From a virus, in the IMG/VR virus record IMGVR_UViG_3300025133_000208, positions 1 to 45,326 of that record: DNA of 45,326 bases. One strand, written 5' to 3'. The position numbers and the translations under genes were made by a program. The notes beneath the pieces were generated by a model that saw only the letters and a program-made list of their open reading frames with translations, was not told the origin of the DNA and did not search any database. Position 1 is the first letter of the stretch. Each line of letters opens with the position of its first letter. Of this stretch, positions 5,912 to 12,861 are shown piece after piece.

Positions 5912-5949
5912 TTGGTACTTTGGATTCAATTCCCTATCTTTAGATATAA
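5912..5949 (+). promoter_or_regulatory. Host-like (early) promoter, copy 3
   Basis: TTGGTACTTTGGA (5912-5924) and TATCTTTAGATATAA (5935-5949). The second box is identical to copy 1. The first shares TTGGT at the same distance but is otherwise diverged, showing which bases are kept. The ATG at 5960 follows after CCTTTAAAGA. Confidence 0.72.
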
Positions 5950-5959
5950 CCTTTAAAGA

Positions 5960-6436
5960 ATGAATGATATGATAGAGTATTTTAAGAGAGTAGCCAAAAT
6001 GGCAAAGGGTGAGAACCAGTCACCAGAAATGAGTGCGATTGCAGAGATTGCAAATAAGGCAGTTGCCAATCCAGAATGGACAAAGGACCAGGGTGGTGAT
6101 GACCTTGACCCCGGAGTGCAGATTCAGCAGATTATAGCTAGCGCCAAGAATAAGAGCAATAACCTAAACCGTATTAAGCAGCTTGTTAGTAGCCTGCACC
6201 TTCTAGAAGCGATTCGTGAAGGTCGGGTTGAGTTGGAAGATTTGCAAAATGTAAGTGGTTCTGATTATCCGGATTTTACCGATGCTTATTTCCAAACCGG
6301 ATACCTTACTTCCATTACGGAGCACCAAGGTAAGAAGATTGAAACGGTTAGAGAGTTAACTGAGGATGAAATGGAGTTCCTTGATTATGAGTGCGGTGAA
6401 TGGGTGTATGACCAAAAGCATGATACGTTATTTTAA
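5960..6436 (+). CDS. Hypothetical early protein (158 aa)
   Basis: 158 aa under the third early-type promoter. Acidic, mainly helical, with a second possible start at the ATG at 5969. The C-terminus is rich in acidic and aromatic residues (ELTEDEMEFLDYECGEWVYD). No family recognised. Sharing a promoter and leader with the gene at 5499 suggests simultaneous early expression. Confidence 0.7.
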   Translation: MNDMIEYFKRVAKMAKGENQSPEMSAIAEIANKAVANPEWTKDQGGDDLDPGVQIQQIIASAKNKSNNLNRIKQLVSSLHLLEAIREGRVELEDLQNVSGSDYPDFTDAYFQTGYLTSITEHQGKKIETVRELTEDEMEFLDYECGEWVYDQKHDTLF

Positions 6437-6505
6437 TGTTTATAATCTATACTTATTTATCTAATTCATGGATCTATTTTAAGCTGGTGATTCTTAGGTA
6501 TCGCG

Positions 6506-6514
6506 ATATTTATA
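6506..6514 (+). promoter_or_regulatory. Late-promoter-like box ATATTTATA with adjacent hairpin
   Basis: ATATTTATA 54 nt before the ATG at 6560. Between them lies a stem-loop, TAATCC (6519-6524) with GGATTA (6532-6537), containing the palindrome CCTGTACAGG (6523-6532), then AAAAGGAG. The 123-nt gap 6437-6559 holds nothing else I can identify. Confidence 0.45.
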
Positions 6515-6559
6515 ATAGTAATCCTGTACAGGGATTAATTTTAGAAAAGGAGTTTTAAC

Positions 6560-6739
6560 ATGGGACAAGTAAGAGATAAAGATGAAATTTTGCGACGGTT
6601 AGATGAGGCAGATAATATGTCACAAATGATTGTCGATTTAGCAAGTAAAAAAGCTATCGATACGAATGAAGCTGTAAGGCGATTAAATGAAATCAGACGT
6701 AGAATTCAATTTGCTATGGAGCGCATTAGCATTCAATAA
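6560..6739 (+). CDS. Small helical hypothetical protein (59 aa)
   Basis: A 59-aa frame from ATG 6560 to TAA 6737-6739, preceded by one of the best Shine-Dalgarno sequences in the window (AAAAGGAG, ATG 8 nt later). The product is charged and entirely helical in character (RDKDEILRRLDEADNM... AVRRLNEIRRRIQFAMERI), probably a small coiled coil. No match known to me. Confidence 0.65.
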   Translation: MGQVRDKDEILRRLDEADNMSQMIVDLASKKAIDTNEAVRRLNEIRRRIQFAMERISIQ

Positions 6740-6756
6740 TTTATTTTCCGGAAGTA

Positions 6757-7737
6757 ATGGAACGTAAACTACTTCCTATACTAGTAATAATATCTGCCGT
6801 AGCCGTTTCATTATCAGCTGCGTTCTATTCAGTTACTGGATTAGGTAAAATGTTTGCTGGTGCTAGCATGCAGGTTATTATTATGACCAGCACCCTCGAG
6901 ATAGCTAAACTAGTAGTAGCCTCATTATTATACCAGTATTGGGATAAGTTAGGTAAGTTCCTAAAGACATATCTAACAATTGCAGTTGGGGTATTGATGA
7001 TTATTACCTCAGGTGGTATATATGGTTACCTATCAGCCGCATATTCAGAGACCTCTAATAAACTAGAGGTGATAGATAAGAATGTAGCCGTATATGACCT
7101 TAAACGAAGTCGATACCAGGTTCAATTAGATGATATAAGCATTGAAAGGCAATCCTTAACAGAAAGTATTAGGGAATTATCTCGAGGCTTATCCAACAAT
7201 GTAATACAATATAAAGATGAAGAAGGTAATATTATTACTACAACTTCAAGTGCTACGCGTAAGGTATTAGAGCGGCAGTTAGATGATTCAAAGGTACAGC
7301 GAGATAAATTATCATTGCGAGAAGAAGCTTTAACAGATTCTATAACTCGGATTGACTTAATTAAATTAGACATGGAAACCGATTCTGATATAGCAGCTGA
7401 GATTGGTCCATTAAAGTATATTGCCGAATTAACAGGTAAAACAATAGACCAGGTAGTGAATTGGTTTATAATTGCATTAATGCTAGTATTCGATCCATTA
7501 GCAGTAGCATTAGTAATTGCTGCTAATACTATATTTTATAACACTAAAAAAGAAGATATGTTAGAAGAAAAAAATACTCCGACGGAATTTGATGAAGATG
7601 ATGCTTTAGACCAAGTCTTAAATAGCATGGTTGAAGATATCGATGAAGAGGCACCTCTCATCGAGGAAAATGTAATTGAAGAAAAAGAAGCTAAGCCGGC
7701 AGTGCCGACTAAAACAAGAAGTGTATCTAGTTACTAA
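6757..7737 (+). CDS. Four-helix membrane protein with internal coiled coil
   Basis: 326 aa. Hydrophobic segments at about residues 5-28, 38-61, 71-92 and 233-257. Between the third and fourth is a charged, helical region (about 95-215) that looks like a long coiled coil. The C-terminal 70 residues are acidic and disordered. TM2 carries a charged pair in a hydrophobic context (TSTLEIAKLVVAS, E48 and K51), suggesting a functional or oligomeric helix. Similar layouts occur in uncharacterised phage membrane proteins, but I cannot assign a function. Superinfection exclusion or envelope remodelling are possibilities only. Confidence 0.72.
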   Translation: MERKLLPILVIISAVAVSLSAAFYSVTGLGKMFAGASMQVIIMTSTLEIAKLVVASLLYQYWDKLGKFLKTYLTIAVGVLMIITSGGIYGYLSAAYSETSNKLEVIDKNVAVYDLKRSRYQVQLDDISIERQSLTESIRELSRGLSNNVIQYKDEEGNIITTTSSATRKVLERQLDDSKVQRDKLSLREEALTDSITRIDLIKLDMETDSDIAAEIGPLKYIAELTGKTIDQVVNWFIIALMLVFDPLAVALVIAANTIFYNTKKEDMLEEKNTPTEFDEDDALDQVLNSMVEDIDEEAPLIEENVIEEKEAKPAVPTKTRSVSSY

Positions 7738-7751
7738 ATCAATAAAAAGTT

Positions 7752-7940
7752 ATGGCAAAAAAATCAAAGTATAATTTCAAAACAAAAACTATCAATGGCG
7801 ATCGTCATATGATATGTCGTGGATCTGATAAAGAAGATAAATACTACCGGTATTCATTATGTGATAAGTATGTTAGAGCCACGGATGATGTAGTAGCAGT
7901 ATTATGCTCTACCTGCGTTACAAAGCATTTGGAACTTTAA
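7752..7940 (+). CDS. Small cysteine-containing (possible zinc) protein
   Basis: 62 aa with cysteines at about 23, 37, 51 and 54, the last two as CSTC. This could be a degenerate zinc ribbon. The N-terminus is lysine-rich (MAKKSKYNFKTKT). Lies 14 nt after the membrane protein gene, with AAAAAGTT before the ATG. Function unknown. Confidence 0.6.
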   Translation: MAKKSKYNFKTKTINGDRHMICRGSDKEDKYYRYSLCDKYVRATDDVVAVLCSTCVTKHLEL

Positions 7941-7976
7941 TATTATTTTATTATATTGTTTATTAAATAAAGATAT

Positions 7977-8726
7977 ATGAAACTAACAGCTGAACAAATA
8001 CAAGAGAATTGGAACCGTTTAAGAACTATTATAAACAAAGAGTTTCCAGATAGAGCAGAAGCTCTAAACGTTATATATGATGAATTTGAAGAACGCATTA
8101 TGTTAATGCCTGCTTCAAGTATGGAACATTTCCATAATGCATTTCCGGGTGGTTATGTAGACCACATATTACGTGTATATGATTGTGCCGCTACGGTTTA
8201 TAATTCATGGGAAGCAATGGGATCGGATATGTCTGGATATGACATGAACGAACTTAAGTTTGCCGCTATTCATCACGATCTCGGTAAAGTAGGTTGGCCA
8301 GGTAAGAATGGTGAAATATATATTCCAAATGATTCTGAATGGCATCGTAAGAATCAAGGACGCATCTATAAAGTGAACCCAGAGAATCCATTTGCAATGG
8401 TACCTGATTTAGGTTTATGGATGTTACAGCAATATAATGTAAAAGTATCTTGGAATGAATACCAGGCCATTCGTATCCATGATGGATTATATGATGAATC
8501 GAATAAACCATATTATATATCTAGATTTCCAGATTCCAGATTAAGAGTTAGTTTGCCAATTGTGTTGCATCATGCAGACCATATGGCATCCGTTATAGAA
8601 TATGAAAGATGGAAGACGGGTAGTAGTAATGCACCTAAAAAGGCACCGGTTAAAAAAATAAATGCTAAATCAATATCATCATCCGATAATAAAGTTGATG
8701 ATATCTTTAAAGGGTTATTTGAATGA
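7977..8726 (+). CDS. HD-domain metal-dependent phosphohydrolase
   Basis: 249 aa. Metal ligands visible as H63 (GGYVDHILRV), H100-D101 (IHHDLGKVG), H168 (IRIHDGLY) and D201 (LHHADHMA), the standard order of HD phosphohydrolases. It differs from the RelA/SpoT type at 301: there is no YxxHP...LLHDVLEDT. It is closer to the broad HD group acting on nucleotides or cyclic nucleotides. The C-terminal 35 residues are a Lys/Ser-rich tail. Overlaps the next gene as ATGA (8723-8726). Exact substrate unknown. Confidence 0.8.
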   Translation: MKLTAEQIQENWNRLRTIINKEFPDRAEALNVIYDEFEERIMLMPASSMEHFHNAFPGGYVDHILRVYDCAATVYNSWEAMGSDMSGYDMNELKFAAIHHDLGKVGWPGKNGEIYIPNDSEWHRKNQGRIYKVNPENPFAMVPDLGLWMLQQYNVKVSWNEYQAIRIHDGLYDESNKPYYISRFPDSRLRVSLPIVLHHADHMASVIEYERWKTGSSNAPKKAPVKKINAKSISSSDNKVDDIFKGLFE

Positions 8727-9028
8727 TAGAATGGGCACTAGGTATAGTATCAGTAATATTAGTTATATTAATTCCAATTATAATTAATCTATTACGCAAA
8801 TTAGAAAATGTGGAAGAATATGTTGAACAATTAGAATCATCTAATTCTAGATATGAAGTATTCTTTGAATCAGTACGTAAAAAATCAAATAATAATTATT
8901 CATATATACGTCAATTAGATCGTATAGGTTCCTTTGAAGCAGATGATGAGACCGGAGTAATCTTTAATACGCTTAAAGATATTGTAGAAGAATTAAACAA
9001 AGAATTTGATGGGGCGGAAGAAAACTAA
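8723..9028 (+). CDS. N-terminally anchored membrane protein (101 aa)
   Basis: 101 aa. Residues 2-24 form a strong transmembrane helix (WALGIVSVILVILIPIIINLL), followed by a charged, probably coiled-coil region (LENVEEYVEQLESSNSRYE). Overlaps the HD gene by 4 nt and the sigma-factor gene by 20 nt, hence probably co-translated. The layout recalls an i-spanin, but a better candidate pair lies at 39691-40387. Function not assigned. Confidence 0.65.
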   Translation: MIEWALGIVSVILVILIPIIINLLRKLENVEEYVEQLESSNSRYEVFFESVRKKSNNNYSYIRQLDRIGSFEADDETGVIFNTLKDIVEELNKEFDGAEEN

Positions 9029-9707
9029 GAATTTTTATTTCACACAAGAAACAGAGGATGCTATTATCTTATATAATAAGACAGAAGATTCTGTACAACG
9101 TTCAAAAATATATAAGGAACATATCAAGTATCCATTTGATAAGTTAACAGAAAATATCATACATACTTTTAAATTTTATTATTTCGATGTTCCATCCGAG
9201 GATGTGCAACACGAAGTTGTTGCATTTTTAAACGAAAAGATACATAAATTCCAAGAAGGTAAAGGTAAAGCCTTTTCATACTTTTCTATCATCGCAAAGA
9301 ATTATCTAATCATTCAGAACAATACGAACTACAAGCGAATGAAGCGTAAAGCGGAATTGGTTGAGATTGATGACCAACGTAATCTGACTTCAGAAATGGG
9401 GTATACAGATTATCAGGAACAATTGAAAGATTTTATTAATTTATATGTTGAATGGTATGATGAGAATCTGAATAAAGTATTTACCAACCGCAAGGATATT
9501 GCCGTAGCGGATTCGGTATTAGAATTATTCCGTATACGTGATAACATTGAAAATTTCAATAAGAAAGCATTGTATATTCTTATTCGAGAAAGAACCGGAT
9601 TCAAAACTCAAAACATAACTCGAGTTATCAATGTAATGAAGTCTGACTTCAAACGAATGTTCCTTAATTATCAACAAACAGGTAGGATGCATCAGAATAC
9701 AATCTAA
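9009..9707 (+). CDS. 55: Late sigma factor, T4 gp55-like
   Basis: 232 aa from the ATG at 9009; a TTG three bases earlier is less likely. Contains a sigma-70 region-2-like segment, roughly residues 15-105 (ETEDAIILYNKTED..., HIKYPFDKLTENIIHTF, FSYFSIIAKNYLI), the typical form of T4-type gp55 sigma factors that direct host RNA polymerase to late promoters. The C-terminal region (FKTQNITRVINVMKSDFKRM) may be a helix-turn-helix. T4 gp55 is about 185 aa, so this one is longer. It lies immediately before the baseplate cluster and the boxes it may recognise. A sliding-clamp binding tail cannot be confirmed by eye. Confidence 0.75.
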   Translation: MGRKKTKNFYFTQETEDAIILYNKTEDSVQRSKIYKEHIKYPFDKLTENIIHTFKFYYFDVPSEDVQHEVVAFLNEKIHKFQEGKGKAFSYFSIIAKNYLIIQNNTNYKRMKRKAELVEIDDQRNLTSEMGYTDYQEQLKDFINLYVEWYDENLNKVFTNRKDIAVADSVLELFRIRDNIENFNKKALYILIRERTGFKTQNITRVINVMKSDFKRMFLNYQQTGRMHQNTI

Positions 9708-9709
9708 CC

Positions 9710-9718
9710 ATATTTATA
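9710..9718 (+). promoter_or_regulatory. Late-promoter-like box ATATTTATA
   Basis: ATATTTATA beginning 22 nt before the ATG at 9732, just after the sigma-factor gene and at the head of the baseplate operon. Followed by ATAAAGGG. Confidence 0.55.
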
Positions 9719-9731
9719 ATAAAGGGTTAGT

Positions 9732-10094
9732 ATGAATTCGGAATTCGAACTATTTAACGGTACTACATTTTCGGATCTTATGAAAGATATCTATCATAAT
9801 TCCAAAAAGAAAGACCGGCAAATAACCACCTTAATACAAGAATTAAGACCTCTTATTAAGAATATAGGAGATGCTACTATAATAGCTCCTATAATGAAAG
9901 AGTATCTAGATGTTCAAGTTAAAAACGACGATCATCTAGTTAAACTAGCTGCAATCGTGCAGCGATTAGTATCAACATCCAGTAAGGCCTCAGATGTAGG
10001 TGATGATTTTGGTATGACTGAACTTGAACGCGAAAGGTTAATGCAAGCCGCGGAAGAAGAATTAGCTCAGATTCAAAAGGAGAATGAAGAGTGA
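9732..10094 (+). CDS. Hypothetical protein at head of the baseplate operon (120 aa)
   Basis: 120 aa, helical, with an acidic C-terminus (EEELAQIQKENEE). The first gene after a late-type box, and its stop overlaps the GTG start of the gp5-like gene. Position suggests a baseplate or baseplate-assembly role (small hub components such as T4 gp26 or gp51 come to mind), but no sequence motif supports a specific name. Confidence 0.6.
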   Translation: MNSEFELFNGTTFSDLMKDIYHNSKKKDRQITTLIQELRPLIKNIGDATIIAPIMKEYLDVQVKNDDHLVKLAAIVQRLVSTSSKASDVGDDFGMTELERERLMQAAEEELAQIQKENEE

Positions 10095-11134
10095 ATGCAA
10101 ATTTCTTCTATGCTGAAGTAGTTGAGACTCCTGATGATTTTGGTGATAGGTTTAAGGCTCCTAACAGCCCAGCACCCGTGCCACTACTTCCGCCAGAAGT
10201 AAACAACCTAATATCCGTACGGCCTTTGAGTTCAAGAAACTCAAGTATTATTAATGGCATTCGACCATTTAACAAATATGGATTCACTGTACCTATAATA
10301 GGTGAGGTAGTTTTGATATGTACCGGACCGGGTGAAGCAACGGATACGCTAGTATATGACACTCAATATTATTATCTCAATACGGTTAATATATTCAATA
10401 ATCAAAATATTAATCCTACGCCTGGGACATATTGGTTTAAGGCGGCAAATGACAACCGTACAGAACAGTTCGATTGGAACGTAGGTAAGTGTAAGTCCTC
10501 ACCATCATGGGAGGAGGAAGACCGTGTATCGTCCTTACAACCATATGAAGGTGATATAATATTTAGTAGCCGATTTGGCTCTGGATTAAGATTTTCTACC
10601 AGCTGGACTAAAGGTCGTACCGAATATTCAAATAAACCATGTGGTATATTTCAAGGAGGTAACAAATCGCCAATTACGATATTATCCAATGGATGGAAAA
10701 AGGATGGTGATAATAAAACCGTTAACGAAGATTTTGATGCTACAAAAAGTTTAATAGTATTAACTAGCGATCAAAAGTTACCAAAATTCAAATCAGCTCA
10801 ATCTAACTTAGGTGTCGTGGCTGGGGTACAGCCTAGTTCAACATATTCCGGCGCGCAGGTAGTAATTACATCGGACCGATTGGTATTCAATAGCAAGAAA
10901 GATGAGGTTATATTATCAGCTAAGAAAACAGTAACAGTTGCAACTCCGAATTGGGCAATGGATTTAGATGAATTATTTACTGTACTAGAAGATTTAATAT
11001 CATTGCTCCAGGAACAAGCATCTGCTAGCCCACAGTATCAATATTTAACAGGTACCGGTCCAACGGTTGGTGCGCCAGGTGCCGTACCTGAGTTGACACT
11101 GTTATTAGGTCAGCTTAAAGCAATGCGACAATAA
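10091..11134 (+). CDS. 5: Baseplate hub/spike protein, gp5-like (OB-fold)
   Basis: 347 aa with a GTG start at 10091 overlapping the previous stop (GTGA). The N-terminal 80 residues (FFYAEVVETPDDFGDRFKA ... KYGFTVPIIGEVVLI) look like the OB-fold of phage spike proteins, with the typical 'P.iGE.V' strand. Residues about 255-290 are strand-rich repeats (VVITSDRLVFNSKKDEVIL) like the start of a spike beta-helix. No lysozyme domain is visible, unlike T4 gp5. Expected role: central baseplate spike that pierces the outer membrane. Its place ahead of gp25 and gp6 fits. Confidence 0.6.
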   Translation: MNANFFYAEVVETPDDFGDRFKAPNSPAPVPLLPPEVNNLISVRPLSSRNSSIINGIRPFNKYGFTVPIIGEVVLICTGPGEATDTLVYDTQYYYLNTVNIFNNQNINPTPGTYWFKAANDNRTEQFDWNVGKCKSSPSWEEEDRVSSLQPYEGDIIFSSRFGSGLRFSTSWTKGRTEYSNKPCGIFQGGNKSPITILSNGWKKDGDNKTVNEDFDATKSLIVLTSDQKLPKFKSAQSNLGVVAGVQPSSTYSGAQVVITSDRLVFNSKKDEVILSAKKTVTVATPNWAMDLDELFTVLEDLISLLQEQASASPQYQYLTGTGPTVGAPGAVPELTLLLGQLKAMRQ

Positions 11135-11829
11135 TGCCGGCACAGTGGAATACATTTGAACAATCCGTTGCTGCATATTTTAGAACGGCGCCCGCGGGTA
11201 GCGCGAAAGAATCTGCGAAATTTCTAGCCGCACAATACTTAATCGCAACAGCTCCGGCACAGACACAATTCGGCCAAACAACATTAGTACCGAAGATTGA
11301 TATATTAATAAATGCATTTGAAGGAGTATTTAGTGCTAATGAAAAATCTGCAGAGTCAACCACTCCTAGCTCATATTCAGGGTTAGCTAATGGTATAATA
11401 AAGTATTGGAGTCCCGGTGGGGTCATTCTTAATCCATTTCCAGCAGCACCACCAACAATAGCTCCAGTAGTAGCAGGATTCTTTATTCCAAATATACAAT
11501 TTAACGATATCATGGATCAAGCAATGGCTGATAGCACTGTTCCTATAAACGAAAATGAGTTGCGAAATGCAATTACTGGTGGTCCAATCGTAGGCGATCC
11601 ACTAGTTGCAATACCTAGCCCTATAGTATTATTTCCAGGAGTACCACAACAATTAGAGGCGGAATTAATGTTAGCATTTACTCCTGGTAATACTCATGAA
11701 CAATCAGCTCAATTATTGGCACAAGCATTCCGTAACCATTTATCTACGCTGTTTGGCATTTATATAGGATTTATGCCTCCAGGCAGTACATTACCGATAA
11801 ATATTATCACCTGGTCTGGAATCACCTAA
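11134..11829 (+). CDS. Hypothetical baseplate-region structural protein (231 aa)
   Basis: 231 aa, Ala/Pro/Ile-rich with few charges, starting in a TAATG overlap with the gp5-like gene. A repeated half-pattern is visible: an N-terminal helical part (FEQSVAAYF...AKESAKFLAAQYL) and a later one (HEQSAQLLAQAFRNHL) both precede Pro/Gly-rich loops, suggesting an internal duplication. Function unknown; the neighbourhood argues for a virion component. Confidence 0.6.
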   Translation: MPAQWNTFEQSVAAYFRTAPAGSAKESAKFLAAQYLIATAPAQTQFGQTTLVPKIDILINAFEGVFSANEKSAESTTPSSYSGLANGIIKYWSPGGVILNPFPAAPPTIAPVVAGFFIPNIQFNDIMDQAMADSTVPINENELRNAITGGPIVGDPLVAIPSPIVLFPGVPQQLEAELMLAFTPGNTHEQSAQLLAQAFRNHLSTLFGIYIGFMPPGSTLPINIITWSGIT

Positions 11830-11843
11830 ACTACACTATACAT

Positions 11844-11852
11844 ATATTTATA
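11844..11852 (+). promoter_or_regulatory. Late-promoter-like box ATATTTATA
   Basis: ATATTTATA beginning 23 nt before the ATG at 11867, followed by AAAAAAGGAAG. Confidence 0.55.
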
Positions 11853-11866
11853 AAAAAGGAAGACTC

Positions 11867-12346
11867 ATGGATAGCAAATCATTTGTTAAAGTTATGCGAA
11901 AATTAATTAGTGAAGAAGTACGAAAGGCCGTCAGGGCTGAAATGCGTACACTTCTTAAAGAACAAAAAACGGATCATAGAAAAAGTATGAAACATGGCAT
12001 GGATATGTACCAAGAAACACGTACACCAAAGCCAGTATCTAGAAAAAGAGATACATCCTTTACTAAAGATTCTGTTTTAAATGATTTATTAAATGAAACA
12101 GCATTAACAATGAATCCTAAGGAAATGTATGGTGATCAACCAATGGTATCACAAGATACATTGTCTTTTGGTAGCAATGACGCTCAAGGATTTGGTATGA
12201 TGAGACAACATGTTCAGCAACCCGTAACTGATATTAATGATAATCCAGTTGATACTTCAAATGTAAAAGTAGCAGCGGTAGTTGATAATATTACAAAAGA
12301 TTATTCTGCGTTGATGTCAGCAATCAATAAAAAGAAAGGTAGTTGA
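11867..12346 (+). CDS. Hypothetical virion-associated protein (159 aa)
   Basis: 159 aa. The N-terminal 35 residues form a charged amphipathic helix (SFVKVMRKLISEEVRKAVRA) ending in LLKEQ. The same style of N-terminus is seen in the 38426 and 45089 products and recalls capsid-targeting or core helices, although this gene lies just before gp25. The middle and C-terminus are low in structure, rich in Asp, Gln and Met. No known family. Confidence 0.6.
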   Translation: MDSKSFVKVMRKLISEEVRKAVRAEMRTLLKEQKTDHRKSMKHGMDMYQETRTPKPVSRKRDTSFTKDSVLNDLLNETALTMNPKEMYGDQPMVSQDTLSFGSNDAQGFGMMRQHVQQPVTDINDNPVDTSNVKVAAVVDNITKDYSALMSAINKKKGS

Positions 12347-12349
12347 TAA

Positions 12350-12859
12350 GTGGCTAGAGAAACATTTACATATCAACCATTAGACCTCGAGCCAGATGTA
12401 GGCATAGGAGTTGCATTACCATTTAATAATGCTGCAGGCGGCCGGACCGCGACACAAGCATATAATGCTAATACCGGAGGCGGATCTGTTTTCTCTACAA
12501 CATATACAACAGAAGCCCAAGCGATTTCAAACTTAAAGAACTTATTGTTAACTCGTCGAGGTGAAAGATTTATGTTGCCAACCTTTGGTAGTCCAGTACC
12601 TGATTATGTATTTGGTAATATTACAGCAGGGGGTGGCATTGCAATTACACCGGACGAAGTTTCTGATATTGAAGGTGATTTGACAGAAGTAATTAATTTC
12701 TGGCTGCCTTATATTATATTAGATGAAGTTACGGCAGAAGTATATCCAGATGAGAATACGGTGCGTATAAGTATAGTATTCCGAGTAACCGAACGAGGTG
12801 CTAATAGAAGAATAGTATTATTTCAGTCTGATACAGCGGCTGATATTATAGAGGAATAA
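12350..12859 (+). CDS. 25: Baseplate wedge protein gp25
   Basis: 169 aa with a GTG start at 12350. Contains the gp25/GPW signature LKNLLLTRRGERFMLPTFGS, which is characteristic of contractile-tail baseplates and type VI secretion TssE. Gp25 forms the inner wedge ring and starts sheath polymerisation. T4 gp25 is 132 aa; this protein has an additional 30-40 residues at the N-terminus. Directly followed (2 nt) by gp6, as in T4-like phages. Confidence 0.9.
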   Translation: MARETFTYQPLDLEPDVGIGVALPFNNAAGGRTATQAYNANTGGGSVFSTTYTTEAQAISNLKNLLLTRRGERFMLPTFGSPVPDYVFGNITAGGGIAITPDEVSDIEGDLTEVINFWLPYIILDEVTAEVYPDENTVRISIVFRVTERGANRRIVLFQSDTAADIIEE

Positions 12860-12861
12860 AA

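Noticed and set aside
8723-9028. Spanin assignment for the N-anchored 101-aa protein
   Set aside because: It has only a generic TM plus coiled-coil layout and no overlapping outer-membrane partner; the pair at 39691-40387 fits better.
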